Source of the DNA: Hassallia byssoidea VB512170
Lineage (GTDB): Bacteria; Cyanobacteriota; Cyanobacteriia; Cyanobacteriales; Nostocaceae
NCBI RefSeq assembly: GCF_000817785.2
Contig: NZ_JTCM02000033.1
Location: 1-59,149 of the forward strand
Length of the DNA: 59,149 nucleotides
Reading direction: 5' to 3'
The notes beneath the pieces are model-generated. The model made no database searches. It was not told where the DNA came from and saw only the letters and a list, made by a program, of their open reading frames with translations. The position numbers and the translations under genes were made by a program. Below, piece after piece: positions 34,650-44,142 of this stretch; position 1 is the first letter of the stretch, and every line of letters begins with the position of its first letter.

Positions 34650-34940
34650 ATGATTGGTGTTAACCTTATTGATTTGATTCTCAGTCTACTATTGGGACTG
34701 ATGATATTGTTGTTTATTTTCCGGATAATTCTTACCTGGTATCCCCAAGTAGATTTAAATCGTTTGCCCTTTAATCTGGTTGCTTGGCCCACCGAACCGT
34801 TCTTAGTGCCATTGCGTCATATTGTACAACCCATCGGCGGAGTAGACATTACCCCGATCATCTGGGTAGGAATTCTCAGTTTGTTGCGAGAAATTCTTCT
34901 AGGTCAGCAAGGGTTGCTGACCATGATGTTTCGTGTATAG
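34650..34940 (+). CDS. YggT family membrane protein
   Basis: Protein of 96 aa with two membrane segments, typical of YggT. Landmarks are FRIILTWYPQVDLNR, EPFLVPLRHIVQPIGGVDITPII. Family members act in thylakoid or cell-membrane protein assembly and nucleoid or division organisation. In cyanobacteria and chloroplasts a relative (CCB3) helps cytochrome b6 heme attachment. Which role applies here cannot be told. Convergent with accC across a repeat array. Confidence 0.9.
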   Translation: MIGVNLIDLILSLLLGLMILLFIFRIILTWYPQVDLNRLPFNLVAWPTEPFLVPLRHIVQPIGGVDITPIIWVGILSLLREILLGQQGLLTMMFRV

Positions 34941-34943
34941 TCG

Positions 34944-35098
34944 AAAATTGGGAATAGGTAATTGGTAATTGGTAATTGGGAATAGGTAATTGGTAATTGG
35001 GAATAGGTAATTGGAAACGTGGTAACGCTTTTTTTCCCATTCTCCATTACCCATTACCCATTCTCCATTACCCATTCTCCATTACCCATTACCCATTC
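34944..35098. repeat. Mirror heptamer arrays between convergent yggT and accC
   Basis: GGTAATT/GGGAATA units, then a T-run, then CCATTAC/CCATTCT units that are complementary to the left arm. Can form a long hairpin between two converging genes. Confidence 0.85.
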
Positions 35099-35099
35099 C

Positions 35100-36446
35100 C
35101 TAACTATTATTCATCTCCTGGATAAAATTGGTATAAACGTTACCTGACAAAAACTGGGGAGTTTCCATAATTTTTTGATGAAAACCGATAGTTGTAGGTA
35201 ATCCGGTAATTGCACATTCGCGTAATGCGCGTTTCATGCGGTTAATAGCTGTTTGGCGGTCTGGTCCCCAAACAATTAATTTGCCGATGAGCGAATCGTA
35301 GTAGGGAGGAATTTGGTAATCGGTGTAAACGTGGGAATCAATGCGAACACCGGGACCTCCAGGGGGGAGATAGCCGCTGATACGTCCGGGGGCTGGGCGA
35401 AAGTCATGGTCGGGGTCTTCGGCGTTGATGCGACATTCGATCGCATGACCTCGCAGAACTACTTGCTCTTGATTAATCTTAAGTCTTTCTCCTTGAGCAA
35501 TGCGAATTTGTTCGCAAACCAAGTCCATGCCGGTAATCATCTCCGTAACCGGATGTTCAACTTGAATCCGGGTGTTCATTTCCATAAAGTAGAATTTACC
35601 GGATTTATCCAAGAGAAACTCGATTGTACCTGCTCCAGTGAAATTAATAAACTGGGCAGCTTTGACGGCAGCTTGTCCCATTTTATCTCGCAAATCTGGG
35701 TCTAAAGCAGGGCTGGGAGCTTCTTCTAGTAGCTTTTGATTGCGACGCTGAATTGAGCAATCCCGTTCGCCTAGGTGGATGACATTACCGTAATTATCCG
35801 CCAAAATTTGAAATTCAATGTGGCGCGGACGTTCGATAAATTTTTCTATATAAACGCCAGAATTACCAAAAGCGGCTCCGGCTTCACCTTGTGCTGCTTT
35901 GAAAAGCTTGACAAATTCGCTTTCCTCTTGTACCAAACGCATACCGCGTCCACCACCACCTGCCGTGGCTTTGATCATTACTGGATAGCCGATATCTTTG
36001 GCGATCGCTAATCCTTCTTCCTCAGACTCTACCAATCCATCACTTCCCGGTACAGTCGGAACCCCGGCTTTTTGCATGGTTTCTTTTGCCGTTGATTTAT
36101 CCCCCATTAAGCGAATCGCTTCCGCAGATGGACCAATAAATGCAATATGATGATCTGCACAAATTTCTGCAAACCTGGCATTTTCTGACAAAAAGCCATA
36201 ACCCGGATGAATCGCAGTAGCATTGCGCGTCAGTGCCGCAGCAATAATATTGGGAATATTCAAATAACTTTTACCGCTGGCAGGTTCGCCAATGCAAACC
36301 GCTTCATCGGCAAGTTGGACGTGGAGAGCATTACGATCAACTGTAGAGTGAACTGCAACAGTAGCAATCCCCATTTCCTCACAGGCACGGAGAATGCGAA
36401 GTGCAATTTCTCCTCGATTGGCAATTAATATTTTATCAAACTTCAT
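35100..36446 (-). CDS. accC: Acetyl-CoA carboxylase biotin carboxylase subunit
   Basis: Carboxylates biotin on AccB using ATP and bicarbonate, the first half of the step that starts fatty acid synthesis. Protein of 448 aa, full family length. It starts [20 protein letters not shown]. The ATP-grasp loop is [13 protein letters not shown], the metal and bicarbonate residues lie in [18 protein letters not shown] and IQVEHPVTE, and [20 protein letters not shown] is present. It stands apart from accB, as is usual in cyanobacteria. Confidence 0.97.
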   Translation of the reverse strand: MKFDKILIANRGEIALRILRACEEMGIATVAVHSTVDRNALHVQLADEAVCIGEPASGKSYLNIPNIIAAALTRNATAIHPGYGFLSENARFAEICADHHIAFIGPSAEAIRLMGDKSTAKETMQKAGVPTVPGSDGLVESEEEGLAIAKDIGYPVMIKATAGGGGRGMRLVQEESEFVKLFKAAQGEAGAAFGNSGVYIEKFIERPRHIEFQILADNYGNVIHLGERDCSIQRRNQKLLEEAPSPALDPDLRDKMGQAAVKAAQFINFTGAGTIEFLLDKSGKFYFMEMNTRIQVEHPVTEMITGMDLVCEQIRIAQGERLKINQEQVVLRGHAIECRINAEDPDHDFRPAPGRISGYLPPGGPGVRIDSHVYTDYQIPPYYDSLIGKLIVWGPDRQTAINRMKRALRECAITGLPTTIGFHQKIMETPQFLSGNVYTNFIQEMNNS

Positions 36447-36892
36447 CTTCTAGCTTCGATATCAGTACCAGTAGATTGACATTCTCTCCTATTCAATTTG
36501 AAACAACGCTTTCGTGTTATTGCAAATTATGACAAGAGATTCCCAAGCCTCATTCATAGTCAGCGTTGCTTTGAACGATGAGGCTGACTACCTCTACGGG
36601 TCTTAACTAGACTAGCAACACGAATGTTATTAATCTATGTCAGTTTGCCGAGTCAAGGCAGTAAAAGCGCTTTTTGTGCGGTTTTGCTTCCCGGTGGAAG
36701 CTTCTTGGCAGCACTTCTCTATCGCACCCCATTTAATATCTCTTGTGCAACTGCTAAATTTCTGTCAGTCTGATATCCGCATTCGGAAAATTTTTGAATC
36801 CGTACACTTAAATAAATTAAATTTTTGGGAAATTAGCTCTTACTTTACTATATTTGTTTTTTTATGCTATATTCTATCTTCAGACAACTTAT

Positions 36893-36975
36893 GCGGATGT
36901 GGCGGAATTGGTATACGCGCACGCTTGAGGTGCGTGTGGGCAATGCCCTTGCGAGTTCGAGTCTCACCATCCGCA
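36893..36975 (+). tRNA. tRNA-Leu (anticodon GAG)
   Basis: 83-nt cloverleaf. Acceptor GCGGATG pairs with CATCCGC, discriminator A. Anticodon stem CACGC/GCGTG with loop TTGAGGT gives anticodon GAG. A long variable arm (class II) and the T-loop GTTCGAGTC are visible. CCA is not encoded. A T-run follows. Confidence 0.95.
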
Positions 36976-36984
36976 TTTTTTCAT

Positions 36985-37210
36985 ATGAAGTTAGGAGTTA
37001 GGAGTTAGGAGTTAGGAGTTAGGAGTTAGGAGTTAGTTGTTAGTTGATGGGTATTGGGCATTTATCCCCCTTGTCCACGCCAGACGCCTCAACAAAGGAT
37101 GCCTCCGCACAGCGCTGGCTCCCCTTGTCCTCCTTGTCCACGCCAGACGCCTCAAGGTCGGATGCCTCCGCACAGCGCTGGCTCCCCTTGTCCCCCACTC
37201 CCCCCACCTC
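36985..37210. repeat. Heptamer array plus 63-bp tandem duplication
   Basis: GTTAGGA units (36988-37035) are followed by two copies of a block starting CCTTGTCCACGCCAGACGCC at 37069 and 37132. The block ends CACAGCGCTGGCTCC and is partly like the repeat at 7210-7320. Confidence 0.85.
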
Positions 37211-37287
37211 CCCACCAGGGCGGTGGTTTTTTTATGCTTTTGTGTTTTTTATGCTTTTATATAGATAGGTGAAGTTTTGTAAAAACG

Positions 37288-37914
37288 TTGACTGCTACTT
37301 TTAAATCGACAAATAACTTAACAATACCCGCAGGATGGCATCGCCTCTCCCCCATTTGGCAAGGTGACGCACAAGCCATTCAAAAAGGTCTACCTCACAC
37401 TCAGCTAGCACCAACTTGGCAAATGCTACTTTTGGGTGATGGTTCCCCCACACGGCACTTAGAATTGCTTACAGGTGAGCCAACGGAAGTGGATGTAATT
37501 GACATGTCATTAGTTGGCATGGACTTGGATAATGCTCCTGACTTAATTGAAGCTGTCCCAGGACCTAGACTGCGGCGACAAGTTTGGCTGCGTACCGCTT
37601 CTGGTCAAAGATTGGCGTATGCTACCTCATGGTGGGAAGCTTCTCATGTAGATGAGTATTTGCAAAACCGTTCATTACCTATTTGGGCTAGTTTGGCTCG
37701 TCTCCGCACTGAGTTATATCGCGATGTGCAAGGAGTTTATTACGGTTACTCAGATGCGCTACAGTCAGGTTTTGGTGTCAATGGACCTTTTTGGGGTCGC
37801 CACTATTTGTTTTGGCATCACGGACAGCCTCTGACTTTAATTTATGAAGTTTTTTCGCCTTACTTAACAAAATATTTGGGACCGATGCAGGTGACTGCTA
37901 ATGGTAAGGTTTAG
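37288..37914 (+). CDS. Chorismate lyase family protein (DUF98)
   Basis: Protein of 208 aa, starting at TTG (no ATG or GTG fits better; AGGTGAAG lies upstream). It matches the cyanobacterial DUF98 chorismate-pyruvate lyase family, which makes 4-hydroxybenzoate for plastoquinone. Key regions are VPGPRLRRQVWLRTASGQRL (substrate-binding Arg), SLPIWASLARLRTELYRD, and LTLIYEVFSPYL (catalytic Glu). Monocistronic. Confidence 0.87.
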   Translation: MTATFKSTNNLTIPAGWHRLSPIWQGDAQAIQKGLPHTQLAPTWQMLLLGDGSPTRHLELLTGEPTEVDVIDMSLVGMDLDNAPDLIEAVPGPRLRRQVWLRTASGQRLAYATSWWEASHVDEYLQNRSLPIWASLARLRTELYRDVQGVYYGYSDALQSGFGVNGPFWGRHYLFWHHGQPLTLIYEVFSPYLTKYLGPMQVTANGKV

Positions 37915-38634
37915 CGCTACGCAGGTGGGGAATTAATAATTAAAAATTATTTTTGCGTCGGCAATTTTTTATTTTCTGGCTAATATTGGCAATATATGAT
38001 ATAATATATGCCTTTAATTAGTGATAAGAAAAGATTTTTGTAGTAAGGACTTCAGTCCTTATCTTAGAAGATGAGGACTGAAGTCCTCACTACGAACTCA
38101 TCAAAGGTATTTAGGGATTATTTCTGGGAAAATTATTCTACAAGTAATGAATATTTAATTTTTGATGATTTAAAAATAATTACAGCTTCATCAAAAAAAT
38201 CAGGCTGGTTTGGGACATGCGATCGCTCATACTAAGATATATGAGCAAAAGTCAGTTCAGATTCGCAAAAAGAGAGGAAATCGCTTTTGGTAAATGTAAA
38301 GAACTCAAGTCAGAGTGAGTTTTCACAGCTTTTGAACAAAAAGCTTTTCAGACAAGGGTTATAGAAACAGCGCATTATCTACGATTGCTATCTGTGAGAC
38401 AAAAAATTGAGGTGAAGAGCGATCGAAGAGTGATAAATTTAACGCTAAAAGTCACACTGACTTACAGGTGATTCAACCAGTTGATAACACTGTTTATTTC
38501 TTTACATGGTAAAATTTTGTCAGTGATGGTGTAAACGTCAATTAAGAATTTGACTACCTAATAAATTTTTGGGGCACGTATAATATATTATATGCTCTTA
38601 AACAATAACGTAGTAAGTGACATACATTAAACTT
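37915..38634. other. Gene-free, AT-rich gap with one palindrome
   Basis: No supportable ORF. At 38040-38094 the arms GTAGTAAGGACTTCAGTCCT and AGGACTGAAGTCCTCACTAC form a long, slightly imperfect hairpin of a kind scattered through cyanobacterial genomes. The rest is AT-rich and probably holds the methyltransferase promoter. Confidence 0.6.
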
Positions 38635-39387
38635 ATGCAAATAAACAACTCAGACAAAAATGACGATTATAAATACTATAGCAATACTCATCTTGAGTAT
38701 GTAAACAATAATATTAACACTGAATCAAATTATTTTTCTTGTGTCTGGGATGAAATTTTAAAAGATATTAATATTCATAATTTATTAGATATGGGGTGTG
38801 GTACAGGTATATTTTCTTGCAATTTAAAGTCGAGAATATCAGGAAAATTAATTGGTGTTGATGGCAGCAATTATGGTTTGGAAAAAGCAAAAGAAAAAGG
38901 GTTTGATGAACTATACAGAGTTGAAGACTTTTGTAGCCAGTCATTGCCTTTAGCAAATGAGAGTGTTGATTTTGTGCTGTGTAAAGATGTTTTTGAACAT
39001 CTTTTAGATCCCCTTCATTTATTATTAGAAATTCAGCGGCTTTTAACGCCTGGAGGGTATCTGTTAACACATGTACCTAATCACTTTCCTATTAATGGTC
39101 GTTTGAAATTTATATTTACTAATAAAATAGACACTTTTAACTATTTTCCTGGCTCAAATGCTTGGAATTTTCCTCATATAAGATTTTATAATTATGAAAG
39201 TCTTTTAGATTTTTTGGCACAGGCTAACTTTAAATTGGTTGAAAATTATAGTGGATTTTTTCCGAAGCTTCCTATATTAGATAAATTATTGCGGTATGTT
39301 ATACCAAAATATTTAACAAGAAAGCTGGTAAATAGTAATCCTTCGCAGTTTGCTGAAGGCTTAACGGTACTTGTTAAGAAAGAGTAG
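38635..39387 (+). CDS. Class I SAM-dependent methyltransferase
   Basis: Protein of 250 aa from the ATG; a GTG six codons upstream is an alternative, and neither has a good ribosome site. The SAM-binding motif I is LLDMGCGTGIFSC, the motif II acidic strand follows in GKLIGVDGSNYGLEKAK, and the post-motif region reads VDFVLCKDVFEHLLDP. This is a Methyltransf_11 type small-molecule methyltransferase; substrate unknown. The gene is clearly more AT-rich than its neighbours and sits alone between long gaps, so transfer is possible. Confidence 0.83.
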   Translation: MQINNSDKNDDYKYYSNTHLEYVNNNINTESNYFSCVWDEILKDINIHNLLDMGCGTGIFSCNLKSRISGKLIGVDGSNYGLEKAKEKGFDELYRVEDFCSQSLPLANESVDFVLCKDVFEHLLDPLHLLLEIQRLLTPGGYLLTHVPNHFPINGRLKFIFTNKIDTFNYFPGSNAWNFPHIRFYNYESLLDFLAQANFKLVENYSGFFPKLPILDKLLRYVIPKYLTRKLVNSNPSQFAEGLTVLVKKE

Positions 39388-40219
39388 GCTTGTCTGCATT
39401 ACTGAGATTTGTTTGCAATAACTTTCAATAATTCGCAACAAGTAGCCAAGCTAGAAAACGTCGAATTTAGCAGATGTGGCAGCTGGCTTTTCGCTTTTAT
39501 GTGGAAAACTCAGAGTGGTTCGCGAATAATATCCGCAAACAAAATTACTACTCATCTTTATATTTAGAAGTCTCTTCGACTAAATCTTTTAAACAGTTGA
39601 TAGTTTCAATTGAAAGGTCTAGCGCTTCGATCTGGCATTCAAGTTAGCTTTACTACCAGCGTTGCCTAAATGCTTATATCGAGAATTGCCATTAGCCTTA
39701 GTGGTAAATATTCGTTCGGTAGTTTGTATTTTATAATACCAATAAATAGACCTGTGAGTAAAAGTTATCGCACTTATCAGATAAGTTCCAATACAACCAA
39801 CAAAAGTTATGTCAAAATAGGGCGTGAGGCAGCTAAACACTAGCAGCTTTGTCAAGTTAGGTATATCTTCACAGTGCTTGACGTGACAAATTTATCGCCC
39901 GGACACTTTCTAATGGTTCTCACCGTCCACTTTCCGAGAATCTACCTGTTGTCGGGGTGAAAGCTGCTTTCACGCTTTGTGCGGGGATCGTCGGGGTAAA
40001 AAGCGCATACTGTAAAAAAGGGTAACTCGCTACAAAAGCACCACTAATGAAACAGTAGTAATTTGAGAAAACAATGCTTTATGTCGATTACCAAAGTATT
40101 AATAACTCTCAGTAAAGAGAAACCAATCTAATTAACTGTCCTGAAGAAGAGTAAACCTTTGAGTTTACTGTACCAATCAAGCAAATAATGAGTTCGCAAT
40201 TATGAGGTGTTAGGTTTCA
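39388..40219. other. Gap without a supported gene
   Basis: About 830 bp between the methyltransferase and the DUF3352 gene. The only ORF of note is a 78-codon minus-strand frame at 39619-39855 with a TTG start and no ribosome site or family. I see no RNA gene. Confidence 0.45.
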
Positions 40220-41950
40220 ATGGCACTACCTGTTGTATCTGTCTTATCAACGCAGAAAAAAAAGAAACCGTCTTTAGTGCTGACGCTTTCATCTGCCGGG
40301 TTGTTGATTGGTGTGGGGAGTGCAGCATTCTGGCTTTTAACTCAGGGAAAATTATTTTCCAGAGATTTGCCAGTGGGTGCAAATATTATCCCTCAAGATG
40401 CCTTATTTGCGGTTTCTTTAACCACCGATGCCAGTCAATGGCAAAAATTGCGCTCTTTTGGCACAAAAGAAACCCAAGGAGAACTAGATAAGTATTTAGT
40501 GGAGTTGCGCGATCGCTTTCTCACTAATAACGGCTACGATTTCCAAAAAGATATCAGTCCTTGGGTAGGCAATGAAGTCACAATTGCCATTCTTGCCCCA
40601 GACATGAAAAAAAATGCACCTACTGATGGAATTGCTACCAAAGAGCAATCGATGGTGATGGTTTTGCCAATAAAAAACCCACAAAGTGCTAAAACCATCT
40701 TGGCACAACCGAAAATGCTCAAAGGTGGCAAATTAATCGATCGCACCTATCAAGGAATTGCCATCAAACAAACCGAAGGGCAAAGTAAAGAAAACTTTTC
40801 CGCTGCCGTACTAGATCAACGTTTCTTAGTCATCACTGATAATTCTAAAGCCACAGAAAGAGCGATTGATGCTTATAAAAATAAAACAACACTCGCTACA
40901 ACAGGCGGTTTTGCAGATAATTTCCCGAAAATCGCTAACTACCAACCTTTCGCCCAGTTTTATGTAAATGTACCAATAGCTGCTAAAATAGCAGCCGCCT
41001 CTCCAAACCGTCCTTTACCCGCTCAAGTTTTGGCTCAACTTCAGAACAACCAAGGTTTAGCGGGGACAATTAGCTTAGAGTCAGAAGGAATACGCTTAAA
41101 AGGCGTTTCTTGGCTAAATCCGAATAGTCAACGTACCCTAGCGGTAGAAAACAACGCTGGGAATATGCAAAATCGCTTGCCAGCAGAAACTTTAATGATG
41201 CTTTCTGGGGGTAATCTTAAACGGTTGTGGGCAGATTACGTTTTAACATCTCACTCTAATCCAGTTTCGCCCATACCACCAGAAGCACTTAGAAGTGGAG
41301 TGAAATCACTCACCAATAATGAACTTGATTTAGATCGGGATTTATTAAGTTGGATGGGTGGTGAGTTTTCGGTTTCAGTGATGCCATCGATTGCGAAAGA
41401 AGGTTATAAAGAAGATTTTCGTGCGGCATTTGTATTTATGGTACAAGCAAGCGATCGCGCTTTGGCTGAAGCATCAATAAAACGTCTAGATGACATCATA
41501 AAAAATCAATATCAATTCCAAATTCAACAAAACACAATCGCAGGTAAACCTGCTGTCAACTGGATTGCACCTTATGGAACCTTAACTGCTACCCACGGTT
41601 GGTTAGATAATGATGTCGCTTACTTAGTTATGGGTGCCCCTGTTACCAATAAAATTGTTCCTAAACCCAACAATACATTAGCTAGTACTTTCCCATTCCA
41701 AAAAACAGTTCCCTCAGATCCTAATCCGACAAACGGTCAGTTTTTCTTAGATGTGGAACGCACGGTGAAAAATTTTCCTTTACCGACGTTGTTCCCCAAT
41801 CAAGAAACTGTCCTAGAAGCAACGCGCTCAATTGGCATAACATCTGCCGTCAGTGACAGTCGTAGTAACCGCTACGACATTTTTCTCGAATTAAAAAAAG
41901 GTGATAAGCCGACACCTCTTCCGACTCCGACAATTACACCCACTCCGTAA
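40220..41950 (+). CDS. DUF3352 domain-containing protein
   Basis: Protein of 576 aa. One N-terminal membrane helix (about residues 20-40, LVLTLSSAGLLIGVGSAAFW) and a large outer domain matching the cyanobacterial DUF3352 family. Markers include GANIIPQDALFAVSLTTDAS, VGNEVTIAIL, MVMVLPIKNPQSAK and LSWMGGEFSVSVMP. The C-terminus is a short Pro/Thr tail. Probably periplasmic or thylakoid-lumen facing; function unknown. Confidence 0.88.
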   Translation: MALPVVSVLSTQKKKKPSLVLTLSSAGLLIGVGSAAFWLLTQGKLFSRDLPVGANIIPQDALFAVSLTTDASQWQKLRSFGTKETQGELDKYLVELRDRFLTNNGYDFQKDISPWVGNEVTIAILAPDMKKNAPTDGIATKEQSMVMVLPIKNPQSAKTILAQPKMLKGGKLIDRTYQGIAIKQTEGQSKENFSAAVLDQRFLVITDNSKATERAIDAYKNKTTLATTGGFADNFPKIANYQPFAQFYVNVPIAAKIAAASPNRPLPAQVLAQLQNNQGLAGTISLESEGIRLKGVSWLNPNSQRTLAVENNAGNMQNRLPAETLMMLSGGNLKRLWADYVLTSHSNPVSPIPPEALRSGVKSLTNNELDLDRDLLSWMGGEFSVSVMPSIAKEGYKEDFRAAFVFMVQASDRALAEASIKRLDDIIKNQYQFQIQQNTIAGKPAVNWIAPYGTLTATHGWLDNDVAYLVMGAPVTNKIVPKPNNTLASTFPFQKTVPSDPNPTNGQFFLDVERTVKNFPLPTLFPNQETVLEATRSIGITSAVSDSRSNRYDIFLELKKGDKPTPLPTPTITPTP

Positions 41951-41984
41951 GGGAAGAGTTCTTGAGAGGGTTTCACAAAAGCTA

Positions 41985-42088
41985 GACAAAAATGGACAGG
42001 CTTGTTTTAAAGATCCTCAACACGATAGCGAGTCACTCGGATGTTCGCGCTTCGCGTCTGGTGAAGGAGAAGCCTGTCCATTTTTGTC
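41985..42088. repeat. Palindromic element, intergenic copy
   Basis: Perfect 19-bp arms GACAAAAATGGACAGGCTT (41985-42003) and its complement (42070-42088). The inner part contains AAAGATCCTCAACACGATAG. The same organisation and close sequence occur inside the cupin gene at 654-730. Read in one frame both encode KLDKxGQxCxKDPQ. Confidence 0.8.
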
Positions 42089-42104
42089 CGGGTTCAGTCC
42101 AAGG

Positions 42105-42236
42105 GGGGGAGGGGGGGATGGGGAGACAAGGAGAGGGGGAGACAAGGAGATGGGGAGAAAAAATTGTCCCCTTGTCTCCTTGTCCCCTTGTCCCCTTGTC
42201 CCCTTATCCCCCTTGTCTCCTTCTCTCCTTGTCTCT
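42105..42236. repeat. Minisatellite pair before ccsA
   Basis: GGGGAGACAAGGAGA units followed by TCCTTGTCCCCTTGTCCCC units; left and right parts are complementary. Lies between the palindromic element and ccsA. Confidence 0.85.
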
Positions 42237-42311
42237 ATATTCTTCAGAAACAGATAGGATCAATAAAGTCAAAATCCATTTTTTATTTGAATCCACTGGG
42301 GAGAACACTGT

Positions 42312-43361
42312 ATGAATCTGGTTGTACTCCAGAACTGGCTGGACAATGCCTCCTTTGCCGTTTTATTTCTCACAATGCTGGTTTATTGGGCTGGGGCAGC
42401 TTTTGGGAATCTGTCCGCAATTGCCGCTTTGGGGACAGCTGGTATGGCGATCGCTAATTTGTGTATAGCCACGCTACTAGGAGCGCGATGGATCGAAGCT
42501 GGTTATTTTCCTTTGAGCAATCTTTATGAATCGTTATTTTTCTTAACTTGGGGAATTACTACCGTCCATTTAATTGCGGAAAACACTAGCCGCAGCCGCT
42601 TGGTAGGGGTTTTTACAGCACCTGTGGCGATGTGTATCAGTGCTTTTGCTACGCTGACACTGCCTTCAACAATGCAATCAGCCGAACCTCTAGTGCCTGC
42701 ACTGAAGTCTAATTGGCTGATGATGCACGTTAGTGTGATGATGTTAAGTTATGCGGCTTTGATGGTAGGTTCGCTGTTAGCGATCGCCTTTCTTTTCGTT
42801 ACTGGCGGTCAAAATATTCAACTACAAGGTAGTTCTGTCGGTACTGGTGGTTATCGCAGCAACGGCTACCGCTTGCATAAAGCTGGTGAACTAGTTTCTG
42901 AGCTACCAACACCATCTGCGGAAAATAATGGCTTTGCTCGTAATGAGCGTAATACCAACGGCAACAGCAAAACAGCAGTTTTGGATACAGTATTAGCAAC
43001 ACCAATCCAAAATTCTGAAGAAACCCTTACACCCCAGCGCCTCAGCCTTGCCGAAACCTTAGATAATGTCAGTTATCGCATTATTGGGTTAGGATTTCCC
43101 CTGCTAACAATTGGCATTATTGCAGGTGGAGTTTGGGCAAATGAAGCTTGGGGTACTTATTGGAGTTGGGACCCGAAAGAAACTTGGGCGCTAATTACTT
43201 GGTTAGTGTTTGCGGCATATCTTCACTCTAGAATTACTCGTGGTTGGCAAGGGCGTCGTCCGGCAATTTTAGCTGCTACTGGCTTTGTTGTTGTTTGGAT
43301 TTGTTATTTGGGTGTGAATCTTTTGGGTAAGGGTTTGCATTCTTACGGTTGGTTTTTTTAG
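42312..43361 (+). CDS. ccsA: Cytochrome c biogenesis protein CcsA (System II heme handling)
   Basis: Protein of 349 aa with about eight membrane segments. The tryptophan-rich heme-handling motif [19 protein letters not shown] is present near the C-terminus, with conserved His residues ([26 protein letters not shown]). CcsA (plastid ycf5) works with Ccs1/ResB to deliver heme to apocytochromes c on the lumen side. Some pipelines label this same family CcsB. The middle has a polar insert of about 60 residues. Confidence 0.93.
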   Translation: MNLVVLQNWLDNASFAVLFLTMLVYWAGAAFGNLSAIAALGTAGMAIANLCIATLLGARWIEAGYFPLSNLYESLFFLTWGITTVHLIAENTSRSRLVGVFTAPVAMCISAFATLTLPSTMQSAEPLVPALKSNWLMMHVSVMMLSYAALMVGSLLAIAFLFVTGGQNIQLQGSSVGTGGYRSNGYRLHKAGELVSELPTPSAENNGFARNERNTNGNSKTAVLDTVLATPIQNSEETLTPQRLSLAETLDNVSYRIIGLGFPLLTIGIIAGGVWANEAWGTYWSWDPKETWALITWLVFAAYLHSRITRGWQGRRPAILAATGFVVVWICYLGVNLLGKGLHSYGWFF

Positions 43362-43374
43362 GAATGTTATTGTT

Positions 43375-43405
43375 TTTCCCCTCTTATGTAAGAGGGGAAA
43401 TTTTT
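43375..43405 (+). terminator. Intrinsic terminator of ccsA
   Basis: Perfect 12-bp stem TTTCCCCTCTTA / TAAGAGGGGAAA with a 2-nt TG gap (so about a 4-6 nt loop in practice), followed by TTTTT, 13 nt after the ccsA stop. Confidence 0.85.
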
Positions 43406-43524
43406 AACGAACCGCAGAGAACGCGGAGAACGCGGAGGAAGAGAAGAGAGAGGGAATTTGGGAGTTGTTTTTGAGATTAAGCGTTATCTCTTGGGAATTA
43501 TAGATTTAGTTCCAGGAGATTGTT

Positions 43525-43830
43525 ATGGGAAATGGATTTGAGGGGCTGAGTCCGGATGATGTTGTGTCTATGACTTATGGGGAAATTCTAATTCCTCACC
43601 ATACGTTCAAAGTGGGTGAATTCAAAGCAAAAATGAAGGGAGTCTTGCCAGGAAATAATGAACTTAAAGATAAGTGGTTGACTGAAGGACAATCTTGTGA
43701 AATCTTAAAACCTGGTGCTAAAGGTTGGCAAAAGGGAAAAGTCCGCATCACTTTAGAATTCTGCCCCGATGAACCTGAATCACCACTTGATGACCTTCGT
43801 CAGCAACTCAAACAAATTCAACATCAATAA
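43525..43830 (+). CDS. KGK domain-containing protein
   Basis: Protein of 101 aa. Carries the KGK-family motif GWQKGKVRITLEF toward the C-terminus and the acidic, Gly-rich start MGNGFEGLSPDDVVSM. The family is almost confined to cyanobacteria, often in many copies, with unknown function. It ends in a short Gln-rich tail. Not in an obvious operon; downstream lies about 310 bp of repeat-like GC-rich sequence before tilS, with no gene seen. Confidence 0.85.
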   Translation: MGNGFEGLSPDDVVSMTYGEILIPHHTFKVGEFKAKMKGVLPGNNELKDKWLTEGQSCEILKPGAKGWQKGKVRITLEFCPDEPESPLDDLRQQLKQIQHQ

Positions 43831-44142
43831 ACCCCGAAGCGAAAATTTCATAACGCCCTGCGCTCCCGCGCACGCTTCTCTACGAGAGGCTCCGCCAACG
43901 CGAACAGACTGGAAGTCGCTGGCTCACGAACAGAGCTTACCTGCGTGTGCCAAATGCGTTTTTATGTATAGCAGTTTTTATCAAAGTCCTTTAATTGGCG
44001 TTCTTCTTTGCGCCTCTGCGCCTCTGCGTGAGACATAATATCTATATACGAAATCTACAATCTAAAAATTACTTTGATTTAGTCCGCGTAGGCGGACTTC
44101 GTTTTTGTAACCGCGATTTTAATCGTCGGGTATTAATCAACA

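Noticed and set aside
36637-37008. 123-codon plus-strand ORF
   Set aside because: It runs through the tRNA-Leu gene and has no protein features.
39619-39855. 78-codon minus-strand ORF
   Set aside because: Starts at TTG, has no ribosome site and resembles no known protein.
41901-42257. 118-codon ORF spanning the palindromic element and minisatellite
   Set aside because: It begins inside the DUF3352 gene in another frame and is made of repeat DNA; noted only because its middle matches the cupin N-terminus.
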